From assembly GCA_038496445.1 (NCBI GenBank), contig JALMLS010000311.1, positions 1 to 64,000 of the forward strand: a DNA stretch of 64,000 nucleotides. Reading direction: 5' to 3'. Position numbers and translations under genes: made by a program. This document shows, piece after piece, positions 48,368 through 64,000 of this stretch. The stretch is from Trichosphaerium sp. ATCC 40318. Taxonomy: Eukaryota; Discosea; Flabellinia; Trichosidae. Under the pieces are notes generated by a model. That model had not been told where the DNA came from and did no database searches. It worked only from the letters and a program-made list of their open reading frames with translations. Position 1 is the stretch's first letter; each line of letters opens with the position of its first letter.

Positions 48368-50171
48368 TTACTCAGAACTGTCTTTTAAACTCTTCACAGA
48401 CTTTTGCAGACGAGAAATAACTATCAATGCATCTGAGAGCTTGCCTTCTAGTTCATCTATACGACTTTCTAGAGACTTCTGAACATGTGAATCCAATACG
48501 TTATCAAGAACTGCAAGCTTGGAATCACCGTTAATATCTTGCGCTTCCTCTTCATCAGTGGAGCTTAGATTAAGAGAAAAGGTATCATCAGTATCACTTG
48601 AGGTTATTACATCAATTCCTAGTCCTTGTAAGCGATTAGAATAACAAAAAAGAAGTCACCTTTAGCTCGTAGTTTTTCTGCTTTTTTTCTTCTCTTTTGT
48701 TTCCTTTCTAGCTTCTTTTGCTTACGTACTTCAATAAAATGTTCTCCAACACTTTCAAATCCCCAACCAAGAATAGCAGTAGGTACCTAAAAACAAGATA
48801 ACATCAACAAACCGATTCACGAAAAGCAATAAAGCGTACAGCAAATACAGCAATAGAAAATACGCAAGTTATTCCTAACACAACTATTAACACCAAAAAA
48901 GATACTTCTAACTTGACATTGTATGCATAGAAATCTAGAGAGTACCTACTACCCATTTGCCTCCAGCAGATACTAATTCATGGGTCAGTAGAAATTACAC
49001 GGTGAATGAATTTTGACTGAATTAGGTTGCTACAAAATAACATACGTATCTCTTCATCTGGCACACCTTGCCCCGTAATAAGTAGGATACAAATATACAA
49101 AGTGTCAGGTATTGAATCAAATTTGTTAGATGGGTTATCCTTCTCTACAAAGTACAATATTGAAGCTGTAATAAGAAACAATAGCATTCCCTAATTAAAG
49201 TGTCAAATACTTGTTTGAGCACAAAACCCTGTACCATAAACAAGGTGGTTAAAAGAACCTCTCTGTTATTCTTTAAAACGCTTTTCAAAATGCTAATGGC
49301 ATGAGTGTACTTCTCAATCTGGTGACAAGTCAGCAAAGGAAAAAGTTTTTGGAAAAAAAAGTGCCTTGAACAGCCTAAAGAGCCTTGTGATACGGAACGC
49401 TAATAAGAAGGATACATTAGTATTCCCTGCAACAGCTTTTGCTATCCAGTATGGTAATATAGCCTGTATTCAAACATCAGAAAAAAAAACATAAAGCGAA
49501 CAAAAAAACTGCTCGATGGTCACGTGCCACTATGTCTATAAGAGCCATGAACGTAAACATGTATTTAATACGGCCTAATAAATATAAGCAATTCACAAAT
49601 GTGAGTGACGGTCACCAAGTATTGGTCCTCGCTGTCCAAACCTGCAAAAGTCATCAGTTTACTCTAATACGAAGTTGTATCTTTTAGTACTTTTTCTTCT
49701 CAATGCACGTATAAACCCGAATAATGTACTCAATTGTAAAGATTATCACACTCGCAAGCTCTAAGTAATCTAAGAGAGGCCCTTGATTCTTTTCTGTTCT
49801 ATATTTTGTTACTTTAGCTCCATTGTTCTTTTTAAGTACCTATCATCGCTGTAATCCACTCCTGGTATCTATTTTATTAATTATTAGATTGTAGATAACA
49901 AAAAGGATATCTGATGCGTTGTTGATCAAGATAAGCTTACCGTAGATACAATAAACATAATTACATTGCCAACAATTAGAATTATAATAAATGCTTCTAT
50001 TATGTAGTCCCATGGATGCAAGCCGCCAAAAAACAGGCTATGGAGCAAAGATCTAACTGGTTTTCTACATTTAGAGTGTCAATGTCTACATAAACTATAT
50101 GTCGCAACGTGCCCGCAATCCTTTTTATTCCTCTCTGGTTCGAAGACGGGTACAAGTGGCTCAGTATCCAT
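48368..50171 (-). CDS. Voltage-gated cation channel with non-canonical pore filter
   Basis: A six-transmembrane channel subunit of about 450 residues. S1 is HPWDYIIEAFIIILIVGNVI and S2 is LELASVIIFTIEYIIRVYTC. S3 is YMFTFMALIDIVA, and the S4 sensor has FRITRLFRLFK. The S4-S5/S5 region includes ISILKSVLKNNREVLLTTLF and MLLFLITASILYFVE. The pore has FDSIPDTLYICILLITGQGVP, so the filter is TGQG where Kv channels have TVGYGD. S6 reads VLGITCVFSIAVFAVPTAIL with LGWGFE. The cytosolic tail is Lys-rich and then a coiled coil ending KDSSE. It probably forms tetramers. Ion selectivity cannot be assumed to be K+. The N-terminal join near 50050-50150 is uncertain; the ATG at 50171 is the best start. Confidence 0.87.
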
Positions 50172-50353
50172 TTCACGCTTAAATATGAACAAAACAGTTG
50201 AAAACGACTTAATTAGTCTTCTAGATGGGAACCACAAGTCTCACCGTACGCTGCTGGTAATAGCTCATCGATTAATGAGTATATTTGGCATTTTCCTTTT
50301 TTGAAACCACAAAGAATCGTAACAATTTGGAAAGTTCCAGAGGTGTACGCAAC
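50172..50353. promoter_or_regulatory. Divergent promoter region, channel and TMEM144 genes
   Basis: About 180 bp lie between two divergent ATG codons. No promoter motif was recognised. The plus-strand frame is open upstream of 50354, so a start slightly further upstream cannot be excluded. Confidence 0.35.
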
Positions 50354-52234
50354 ATGGATCTTATCCTCGCTACGCCAACGATGGCGAATATGTCTAATGG
50401 CACCATGCCACCAGGCGCTGATAATAAAAACCCACTACTCGGTACGCCAATCTACACTTACGTTGTTTGTATTAACGCAGTTTTAGGGTATATAGGCATA
50501 GTTGCAGCCGCATTATGCTATGGCACTAACTTTGTACCTGTACGCTACTGTTGTTGCATATTGAAGCGTTTGTAGCTGCGTATTTGCTCTTTTGACAATT
50601 GTACAGGTTAAAAAGTTTAAAACAGGCGACGGCATGTTCTTTCAATGGGTTACATGCAAGTACGTGACAATATTGGCCTATTCTTTCCCAAAAAGCTGCT
50701 GGCTTACCATTCTAGCGCAATTTTCCTATGCTCTTTCGTTGTACTTGGTATAAGACACTTTCCTGAGTTTGAACCGCTTGTACGTGCAACAACGATCAGA
50801 AATTATTGTTTTTGACTTTTCAACTAGGCCATGGTTGGTGGTGCATTATGGGCGACAGGTTAGTGCTTTTGTTTTTGTAAATATTCACCCACGTGTATCT
50901 TACAAATTCAATAGGGAATATCGCAGCGGTTAGATTTAGTGGGGTTATGCAAAATTTCTGACATTTATCGTTATTCTAGGTGCCTATTATACATATGATT
51001 GGAATGGCACTTGCTGTTACAATGTGGGGGTTATCTAGCATGTTAATGGGATGGTCAAGTGGCTTTTTTGGACTCTATGGACTTCATAAGGTAATTGTCA
51101 ATCAATTCTTGACATTTTGCTGCCTATCACGTTTTCTGACTTTTCGATTTGTCTGTAGCAAAAAGTGAGACATGTCGCTTTAAATGTTGTTGGTGTTTGC
51201 TTTGCTGTGTTGGCAATCGTTATACTAACATTTGTAAAACCTATTGTAATGTACGAGCAAGCACGTTTAAATTGAACCTCGGCTAATTGAGTTGCACCTT
51301 GTAGTAAGCCAGGTGAAAAGAAAAAGAAGAAGAACTCAGGAGGCATTCTGTAAGAACTAAAGAATTCCTTAACAATCTTGCTAATACTGATTGTTTTAGT
51401 ACAACATCTAGCGACAATGAAGATTGGGGTACTATTTAATTCATATTTCTATTCTCATTGATACAGACAACTTGCCAAAGGAAACTGATAATCTAATAAA
51501 CGGGAGTGATTCCGGAGACAGAGGAACAGAGACATCAATTCTTGACAAGGTCGTCTGACTTGTCACACAACTTAGTTTAACGCATTGTAGATTCCAAAAC
51601 GATTACGACACGTTGTGGGTATCGTTAGCGCTCTTGTTGTAGGCCTAATGTACGGTAACTCCTTCAATCCTGTACAACACATGATTGACAATGACCCTAC
51701 TAAATCCAGACACTGTACGACTACCGAAAGAAACTAGTTTGAGTTACTAATACTACCAAAATTAGATTTGGATTATTGCTTTGCATTCTTTTGTGGTATA
51801 TGGTTAGCGAGTACATTTTGGTTTATAGTGTACTGCTTCCTTAAAAAAAACAAACCAGACATTTACCCTAAAGCTATTTTACCAGGCATTGCTTCAGGTA
51901 CATAAAAAAAAACTCGCTTGAAAGAACTTTTCTTTTTTTTTTCTGATAGTCTTTGTAGGTGTATTATGGGCAATTGCTGAAATAGGATGGTTTGTTGCAA
52001 ATCAGAATTTGCAATATGTTGTTACATTTCCATTAATAACAACGTCTCCTGGTATAGTAGCAGCAGTATGGGCTGTTGTTGTATTCAAAGAAATCACTGG
52101 TTTAAAAAACTATTTGATTCTTACTGCTGGCTTTGCGTCCGTTATTGTTTGTGGTGTACGTTTAAAACGTTAATGTCTGGGTCTGTTTATGTACTGACGT
52201 TGATTTTAGGTTTGCGTTGGGCTATCTCACTAGA
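50354..52234 (+). CDS. TMEM144: TMEM144-like multi-pass membrane transporter
   Basis: TMEM144 proteins belong to the drug/metabolite transporter-like group with ten membrane helices and are thought to move sugars. The first helix is IGIVAAALCYGTNFVPVR, followed across an intron by KKFKTGDGMFFQWV, the family signature. Later segments include AMVGGALWATGN, GMALAVTMWGLSSMLMGWSS, GFFGLYG, VGLMYGNSFNPVQHMID, a SDxxTFxF-equivalent CFAFFCGIWLASTFWF and GVLWAIAEIGWFVANQNL. TSPGIVAAVWAVVVFKEI with GLKNYLIL comes near the end. A hydrophilic loop with a KKKKK cluster lies between the two halves (51300-51545). The last coding exon is tiny, VCVGLSH then TAG at 52232. All pieces are contained in one strand in family order. 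Several joins are by eye. Confidence 0.92.
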
Positions 52235-52631
52235 ATGCCAATATAATACTGGCAGCGCTTGCAACCCAATAGGTGCAATCGTATAAGCGATTTCGCTTCC
52301 ACAAAGGTGTAAAAAATACGAAACGAACAACTAAGAATAAACTCCTTGCGCGTAGCGCGTAGTTGTAAACAACGAACGATTAAGTTATCCACATTGTAGA
52401 TAGGTCATGCCTATTGATAGAACAAAAGCTGCTTTTGCTCCAAAACTAACGCAAGGTTTAGGCTGTTAGTTACCATTTAAAATAATTGTCATTAGTTAGT
52501 GGACGCAACAGTGTACAGTTTCAAGCGTTATGTGGAACGATGTTGAAATTTATGAAATAAAACAATTCCATTGGTAGCTAATACACAACTGGGATAACTC
52601 CTTGCTGTTACACACCCCAAAGCGAGGCGCA
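52235..52631. other. Intergenic region between TMEM144 and G-alpha genes
   Basis: About 400 bp between two plus-strand genes. A short GCGCGTAGCGCGTAG stretch lies near 52348-52362. No gene was recognised. Confidence 0.5.
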
Positions 52632-54578
52632 ATGGCTTGCTGTATGAGCTCCAGCCATGGCCAAAAGGAAAAAAATAATCAAATAAACGCTGATTTGCGC
52701 AATGGCAAACAGGAAATGTCGAAAACAATCAATTTATTGTTATTGGGTACGTCTAATTCGCGACATGTTTGAAGCACTAATTTAAGTAAAAACAGGTACA
52801 GGAGACTCAGGTAAAAGTACATTCGCCAAAGTACGCTGTGAGTTGCCCAGGGCGTTAATTTTTAACCAATAATTTAAAGCAAATGAAATTGATACATGCG
52901 GGTGGCTTTACAAAAACTGAGACGGAGAAGTATAAGCACGTCTTACGTGACGCTACGTTAAAAAACATGAAAAAGCTCGTGCACGGCCTTAAACAAAATC
53001 ACACTTGTCCCAGTGGCATGAAGGTAACCAGTTTTACAACGCCATCTGGATTTTCCACCAGTTTACCCCTGTTAGAAACATTTTGCCAGAATTATGGACT
53101 CAACGGAGCCAGGTGAGGTGCGTTTCAAACGTCAATGTAAGCAAGAGTGCTTATACTATGTCAGGATGTTTTAAAGGCAATACAACACGTGTGGAAGAAT
53201 AAGAAGGCAAAGGATTTCTTTAAAAATAAGCGAGCAGAACTATCAATATCATGCCAAGCAGATTAGTACGTAACAGTACAAAAAAAAACTTTCTACAACT
53301 GCTGTCGATGCATACCTAATTTCCTTTTTGGTCTTATAATTTTATCTCAATAGCTATTTCGAACAAGCAGAGAGGTATTTCGCTGATGATTTCGAGCCTA
53401 CAGAAGAGGACATACTAAGGTACATTTTAAAAGTAATTTCATAATAAAAACGTACCAACAAATCGAGTAACGGACAAACTATTACTGCGACGTGTTGGAT
53501 GAAATCACAATTTTTTTTTTTCCTTTTTTCTTACCATACCTAAAAAGACAGCTAACAATTCTCTATTTTTTCTCTTTAACGTCTTCCCTAAGGGCAAAAC
53601 AAAAGACAACTGGAGTAGTAGAAACAATTTTTAATGTTCAAGGCGTCAAATTGAAACTCATTGATGTTGGTGGACAGCGTACTGAGAGGCGTAAATGGTT
53701 ACATTGCTTTGAAGATGTTACCGCTGTTATTTATGTTGCTAGTTTGGAAGAGTGTACGCCACTTAGTAAACATTATATTACTACGTACTAAAAACCTTTT
53801 GTAGACGACGCAGTTCTTGAAGAAGACCCCACACAGAACCGGTAAGGATAATCATCGCTCTTTGGCGTATTTAACAACTAATGTCATGAATAGCATGGAG
53901 GAAGCTTTATCTTTATTTTCTGAAGTGTCAGGTACAGCTTCGCGGTTGTTGAATTTCTGAATTCGTGTGTAATATAATTTTTGTTAATACTGTGTACTGT
54001 AGGTTCTCCATTTTTTAGAGATGCGGGGTTTATGCTGTTTTTAAATAAAAAAGATCTTTTTCAGCAAAAAATAGAAGAGGACTCGGCAGGCCTCAAAAAA
54101 CTATTTGCTGATTACGATGGTACGTATTTATACGATAAAACACAACCACGCGCTATTTTTTGTCCAAATTTACTTTTTTGTACTAAATAATAAATAATAA
54201 CCGCGTTATTAGGTGGTGAGGACTATGATAAAGCAAGTAATTTTATTCAAGAGAAATACCAAGATAAATTCAACGGACACGTTCTATACCCACCTTACAC
54301 CACAACGGCCGTTGACAGAAATAATATTAAAGTGTACGTACGCTAAAATAGACTTGATAACCTACGAGACTCACGAAGAATCCCGGGTTTAAAACACAAC
54401 ATAACCAAAAAAAATCCTCGTAGCCACACTATTTTATCACGCTTTGGAATCACGTGAACTACCAGTTTTTTGACAAAACATTCTTAGTACTTCTTACTAA
54501 TCTATTCTTTTTAGAGTAATGTCGACCGTTTTAGATATTCTTATACGAGCTGCGGTTGAAAATACAACTGCGGTATAG
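52632..54578 (+). CDS. Heterotrimeric G-protein alpha subunit
   Basis: G-alpha couples a seven-transmembrane receptor to effectors at the plasma membrane. The N-terminus MACCMSSSHG lacks the myristoylation Gly but has two cysteines suited to palmitoylation. The P-loop is LLLLGTGDSGKST. The helical domain includes TETEKYKHVLRDATLKNMK. Switch I reads ILRAKQKTTGVVET, so the usual catalytic Arg (RxRxKTTG, second Arg) is Lys. Switch II has IDVGGQRTERRKW with the catalytic Gln kept. FLNKKDLF supplies NKxD, while the TCAT motif is changed to TTTAVDRNNI. The length, about 345 residues, is normal. Introns at about 52746, 52833, 53025, 53270, 53418, 53752, 53840, 53935, 54122 and 54336. Confidence 0.95.
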
Positions 54579-55565
54579 GATAATTTTATTAGTGTCGTAA
54601 AACTGTGTACAAAAAAAAAAAAAACAAAAACAAAAAGGAGAAAACGAAAAAATCCACAGTCTTGTATTGTAAATAGAATAGCTTTTTGCCTGTGTTATAC
54701 AAGTGGTTTAGTAAGTTGAGCTTAAAATACTGTGCCGGTACGTATTTTGAAGTACCTTGTTTATGGCTCACAAAGTGTTTGGTAGCTAATTTGAAATATA
54801 GTCGTCATTGCACTTGCGTCTTGAAGAGGCACTGCGAAATGACTAATCTGTTTTTGTCGTGCATAGCTGAGGGATACCAAGCACATATACCTTTGTAAAT
54901 GTTCTCCTCTTGTTGCCAATCGTCAAGGAGTCCCTTACTAGGTTAAGAATCAACAAAGAATTTAGAACATGGTATGTTATTAATAACATCAGTTCTGTAC
55001 CGCGTTTATGACCAGTAAATAAGCGAAGGTAGACATCGTAGGTATCCAAAGCTCACTGGAACAAAAGTACCCAAAAGAAGTTTGAGTACTACGTGGCAAC
55101 ACACGCTGACATTGAACTAACAAAATTGGCAAAGTGTCAAAATGTCATTTTGACACGTTCACTGAATAGAGTCATGTAATGACCTTACAACACTGTTTGC
55201 CCTAACGCCATTGCATCGCGTTCCGCAAAAATCCGCTTGTTCGTGGGTTGTACTGAGTTGCTTACGTTAGCAATTTAAGCTGGAGAGTACTGATGGATCG
55301 TTCTTGTATGTGCTGTTTTAACATAGCACTCGCTCCCTTGCTTACCAATGCGTGAAGACAACATGAATATCATGCTTCAAGTTGATGTCATTTAAGAAAG
55401 ACGTGATTGGCACGTTGCTCCAGCGCATTTTACTACTGGAGGTATTGCACGAGCAATTATACGCGTTGTTTGTAGCATGGCCAAATTTCGCATAGATCTC
55501 TTAATTTGAAAACTGTCTGTCGCCTTGTGTAGCGTACAAAGTGCTTTCATTGCAAGTCCAAGCGT
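54579..55565. other. Long intergenic region with a perfect palindrome
   Basis: Nearly 1 kb between the G-alpha stop and the next plus-strand ATG. Scattered small open frames (for example 54686-54898 and 54843-55049 on opposite strands) show no family resemblance or splice context. The one clear element is a perfect inverted repeat at 55134-55156, GTGTCAAAATG-T-CATTTTGACAC. A small RNA or a longer upstream regulatory region is possible but unproven. Confidence 0.5.
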
Positions 55566-57095
55566 ATGGCACTCTTTTTACGGTCATTACAGACCTCAAT
55601 AGCTATTAGCTGTGCAAAACTAAGTACAAGTCAACAGAAATCGTATCAGATTATCAAATACGCTTGGTATAGGCATAACAAAATGGCATATCGCTTGGTA
55701 AGCAATGCTGTTACAAAAGCGCTAAAAGGCAAAGTCATTGCTAAACAAATCACCCCATACCTACCAAGCGCATTTGGATACAACAATTCGCTCGTCTTCC
55801 AACAATATAGGTAAGTTTTGTGGCATTTCCTAAATTCACAGTTGTAGATCCCGTGTAAGTATTGGTACCTTCACGGCAGACAATCTAGGAAGTCCACTCA
55901 GACATTTAATGCCATTTATGTGCCTATCTGGTCTCGCCGTTGTGTTCTGGGGTATGTATGTACCTTTAATACAATCACCACGCGTAAGGGCGTATCATCC
56001 GCCTAAACGATCGCTGTTCAGAAAAGTAGCACAAAGATACCCTTATTCCCACTGCTACCGCGTCAGGTACTCATAAACGAACGCTTTAGCGCTATTTCTT
56101 CAAATGACATTGACAGTCACTCAACTTGATTGTAGCATTGATGAATTCAAAGACCACAACGAACTAAAAGAAGGAGAGCAGGTTAGACAATTTATGAGGA
56201 AGTTTGTTCAAACAACTCCACCATGGGCATTGTTTTTCATTGGAGTACGTTAATACGCGTAGAAAATAACTATTATTAATAACTATAACCAGTGGCGCGA
56301 TTTCTTCGCTAACAGGCTAGCATTATCTGCTGTTACACTTAAAGACCCAAAAACACAAACTATCAAGATGAGTGATGAGCTAGAGCGAGGAGAACCAGCA
56401 TTTGGTATGTGTTCTGTCTTTTTTTTAGAGTAGCAGGTTTATTAATAACTTCCAAAATAGGCAACATTAAATTTCTTGATTCTGAAGGTGAGGATATTCT
56501 ACTTGGTATTAACGACCGCGCATACAGATTACGCGTTGGTTTCACTGTACAACCAGTACCAGAGGTAATTTTTTTTGTAAAATAGAGGATACTTATGTGA
56601 CTGTCATTCTTAAAATATTCTTTTTATTAGGATGATTCTGAGGGTAAACAAAAAGATGAAAGAGGTTACTATGTGAGTCTTTCTCTTGCTTACAAAAGCG
56701 AAAATTGGTGGGGAGCATTAACCAAGTGGCCTTGTACGTTAAACAAAAAAAAAAACTGCGCGCGCTCTTTGTTGAAAAAAAAATCAAAGAAAAAAGAACA
56801 CTTCTGTTCACAAAACTGCAACAAATCTCAGTGTTCTTATCCTTTTTTTTAAATAGGTATCTGGGCTCATTGGTGGGTTGCTCGTCTTATGTTACAAAGA
56901 ACTTGTTTTGATATTGAGACCGAGACAGGAATGATACGACAGGATAACTATATTATTTACGATTATGAAGACCATAGAACAGAAGATTTTAGAAAGATTG
57001 CTGATGAACTTCATACTAGACAAGCTAATTTTGAAATAGAGCTTGCTCTTAAAGAGGAACAAGAAGAGGAGGCAAGAAAAAACGCAAGTGCATAA
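55566..57095 (+). CDS. Putative mitochondrial membrane protein, unknown function
   Basis: The ATG at 55566 begins MALFLRSLQTSIAISCAKLS, followed by Lys/Arg/Ser-rich residues with no acids for more than 60 residues. This suggests a mitochondrial presequence. One transmembrane segment is clear (FMCLSGLAVVFWGMYVPLI, about 55915-55970). The downstream exons form a soluble domain with RQFMRKFVQTTPPWALFF, WRDFFANRL, FGNIKFLDSEGEDILLGIND and SLSLAYKSENWWGALTKWP. The protein ends with an acidic/Lys coiled coil (KEEQEEEARKN). I cannot assign it to a family. Five or six short introns, all with frame-restoring joins. It is tail-to-tail with the formin, 110 bp away. Confidence 0.75.
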
Positions 57096-57205
57096 AAAAT
57101 AAACAAGGAGAAAAATTTTTGTTTTTTGAATTGCTTCTTGAGAGAAACTAAAGACACTACAAACAACATCGATATGTTAAAGCTGTAACTATATTCATAA
57201 GTTTC

Positions 57206-62696
<5,491 letters not shown>

Positions 62697-63485
62697 GAAC
62701 TCTCTTTTTGTTTTGTAAACGCACTTATGTGTAGAGTTGAAGTGAGGTCTCTCGTTTATAGACTTTTTAAGCTAAAATGTAATTAGTTTTAATAATGTTT
62801 TTTTTTGTTTTTGTAATTCTTGTGATCACGTGCTTTAGTCTTCTCGCTGAAAGCGCCTTTTTCAACTTTAATATAAGTTGAGTACCCTCCTTTAATTTTT
62901 TACGCGTTAATCAATTGTACAGAGTGTTTATAATTGTATACATACCTTCCTTGTATTTCGAAGGGTAAACAGCCTCCTTTATCTTTACGATAAGCATAAG
63001 CTTTCTTCGTTACAAAAGGGACATTAAAAATAACGCTTTAATTCACAATATTGTTTAAGGAAAAACTACTAATTAACTGATAGTGTAGGCTTAATGTATT
63101 GTCTATTGTATAGCTAGCAACTAGCGAACCATTGTGATGCACATGATGGTGTAGTTCGCGACTATTTTCCTTGTGAAACCTAGTTTTTCTTTATTTATTG
63201 GGGCGTTAGACCCACATATGAGAAATTTGCGTTGAGAAGTTCCTTGTAGGAAGTTGTAGTTCGCAAAAGATCTCAAGCAGTTACTTAAAAATTCCTTATT
63301 GAATCTAATATCACGTGATTGCAAGAAAAACTGTAGAAATACAACACCACAGCCGTAGCGTTGCATCTAATGTCTGGTAGAACAGTTTGCTTGCAATCAC
63401 TGATTTTCGACTAACTGCCACTACATCAAACAAGTCTACTATTTATTTTCGCTTTTTATTATACAACTATTCTTATGTATACTTA
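62697..63485. other. Region upstream of the formin; no confident gene
   Basis: About 790 bp between the most 5' recognised formin exon and the NPC1 stop. It should hold the formin promoter and possibly a first exon. CACGTG occurs at about 62827-62832 and 63312-63317. A minus-strand open frame at 63121-63366 shows no recognisable domain and no clear splice link. Confidence 0.45.
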
Positions 63486-64000
63486 CTAAAAGAAGCATGT
63501 ATTGAACCTTGGTCCAATCAATGACAGTAACACAGGTAAAAGGATAAGTCCATGCAGTGTGCCAACTATAATAACCAAGAAGTACATTCTGAAAAAGTAT
63601 ACTTCAAAAATTTGGTACTTAGCAAATGCAAGCACAAACACACCCATTAGTGTAGACAATCCACCAGAAATGACAGAATGTCCAAGACCTGAAAAATATT
63701 AAGCTCAACGGATAAAATCACGATTAACTTACGGTGTAATGCATGGGATGCTCTCTCTGTTCTTGTACCATCCTTCTTCAACATAAATGCTCTGGTCACA
63801 TGAGCTACAAACTCAACACTTAATCCAACACCCCTTTTTTAAATACAATTAGCTAAGGCAGTCTAAGAAGAAAAAAAGGTGTCCGTACATGATTAAATTG
63901 ACTGCTGATAAAGGATTGAGAGCAATATTCCAAGCAGCCATGAGGGCTGCTGTGTCAACTATTATAGCGATGATCACCAAGACACAAAGTACAGAAGCGA
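63486..64000 (-). CDS. NPC1: NPC1-like sterol transporter, C-terminal part, cut by window end
   Basis: Three exons on the minus strand give the last membrane bundle of an NPC1/RND-family protein. SVLCVLVIIAIIVDTAALMA and WNIALNPLSAVNLIM come first, then GVGLSVEFVAHVTRAF, the NPC1 signature (SCGISVEFCSHITRAF in animals). RTERASHALHR, then STLMGVFVLAFAKYQIFEVY and FFRMYFLVIIVGTLHGLIL follow. PVLLSLIGP and a short tail end at TAG 63486-63488. NPC1 exports cholesterol from the lysosome membrane. The tail lacks a recognisable di-leucine signal in the few residues after the last helix (RFNTCFF). The rest of the gene continues past 64000. Confidence 0.93.

Noticed and set aside
63121-63366. 81-codon minus-strand frame between the formin and NPC1
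   Set aside because: No recognisable motif, no in-phase splice link to either neighbour, and a length expected by chance.

Overview
The window is nuclear DNA from a unicellular eukaryote. It is AT-rich and compact, with many short introns (mostly about 45-110 nt, GT-AG), genes on both strands separated by about 80-500 bp, and AATAAA polyadenylation signals after several genes. TAA, TAG and TGA all act as stops. I could not fix the lineage. The gene set (Diaphanous-type formin, CDK8, heterotrimeric G-alpha, a plexin-like receptor with a RasGAP domain, NPC1, TMEM144, Nup88) suggests a holozoan, another opisthokont or an amoebozoan. The SSU rRNA is divergent and about 2.65 kb long.

Layout. 1-4259 holds part of an rDNA unit on the minus strand: the 5' part of LSU, an internal spacer in which no standard 5.8S could be recognised, and SSU with large insertions. 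4260-7294 is rDNA upstream spacer containing two families of degenerate repeats, one of them covarying hairpins. Then follow: a divergent protein kinase (7295-10831, -); a large FG nucleoporin with a predicted N-terminal membrane anchor (11205-15246, -); CDK8 (15451-17108, +); a mitochondrial-type SDR (17436-18352, +); a WY-module protein (18560-20072, -); a plexin-like receptor RasGAP (20353-27688, -); Nup88 (27804-30791, +); a CH-CH-IQ-DH-PH RhoGEF (31284-36677, +); a GT10 fucosyltransferase-like enzyme (36960-38605, +); a PH/F-box-like protein (38734-40304, +); a WY-module protein with a RAP/PD-(D/E)XK-like C-terminus (40446-41977, -); a small membrane-anchored coiled-coil protein (42252-43039, +); a WY-module protein with a NYN/PIN-like nuclease domain and a mitochondrial presequence (43318-45908, -); an ALDH3-type fatty aldehyde dehydrogenase (46024-48288, +); a voltage-gated cation channel with an unusual filter (48368-50171, -); TMEM144 (50354-52234, +); G-alpha (52632-54578, +); a putative mitochondrial membrane protein (55566-57095, +); a Diaphanous-related formin (57206 to about 62700, -); and the C-terminus of NPC1 (63486 to the window end, -).

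The most novel signal is the WY module, a repeat of about 90-105 residues seen nine times in three dispersed genes. One gene joins it to a RAP/PD-(D/E)XK-like domain and another to a NYN/PIN-like domain. By analogy with PPR and OPR proteins this looks like a nucleic-acid-binding repeat used to position nucleases, probably in mitochondria for at least one member. A second genome-scale signal is strong over-representation of the palindrome CACGTG, often inside introns. Several signalling genes form a cytoskeletal and receptor theme (plexin-like RasGAP, RhoGEF, formin, G-alpha), but nothing shows they are co-regulated. Exon joins were done by eye; spans given for genes include introns.
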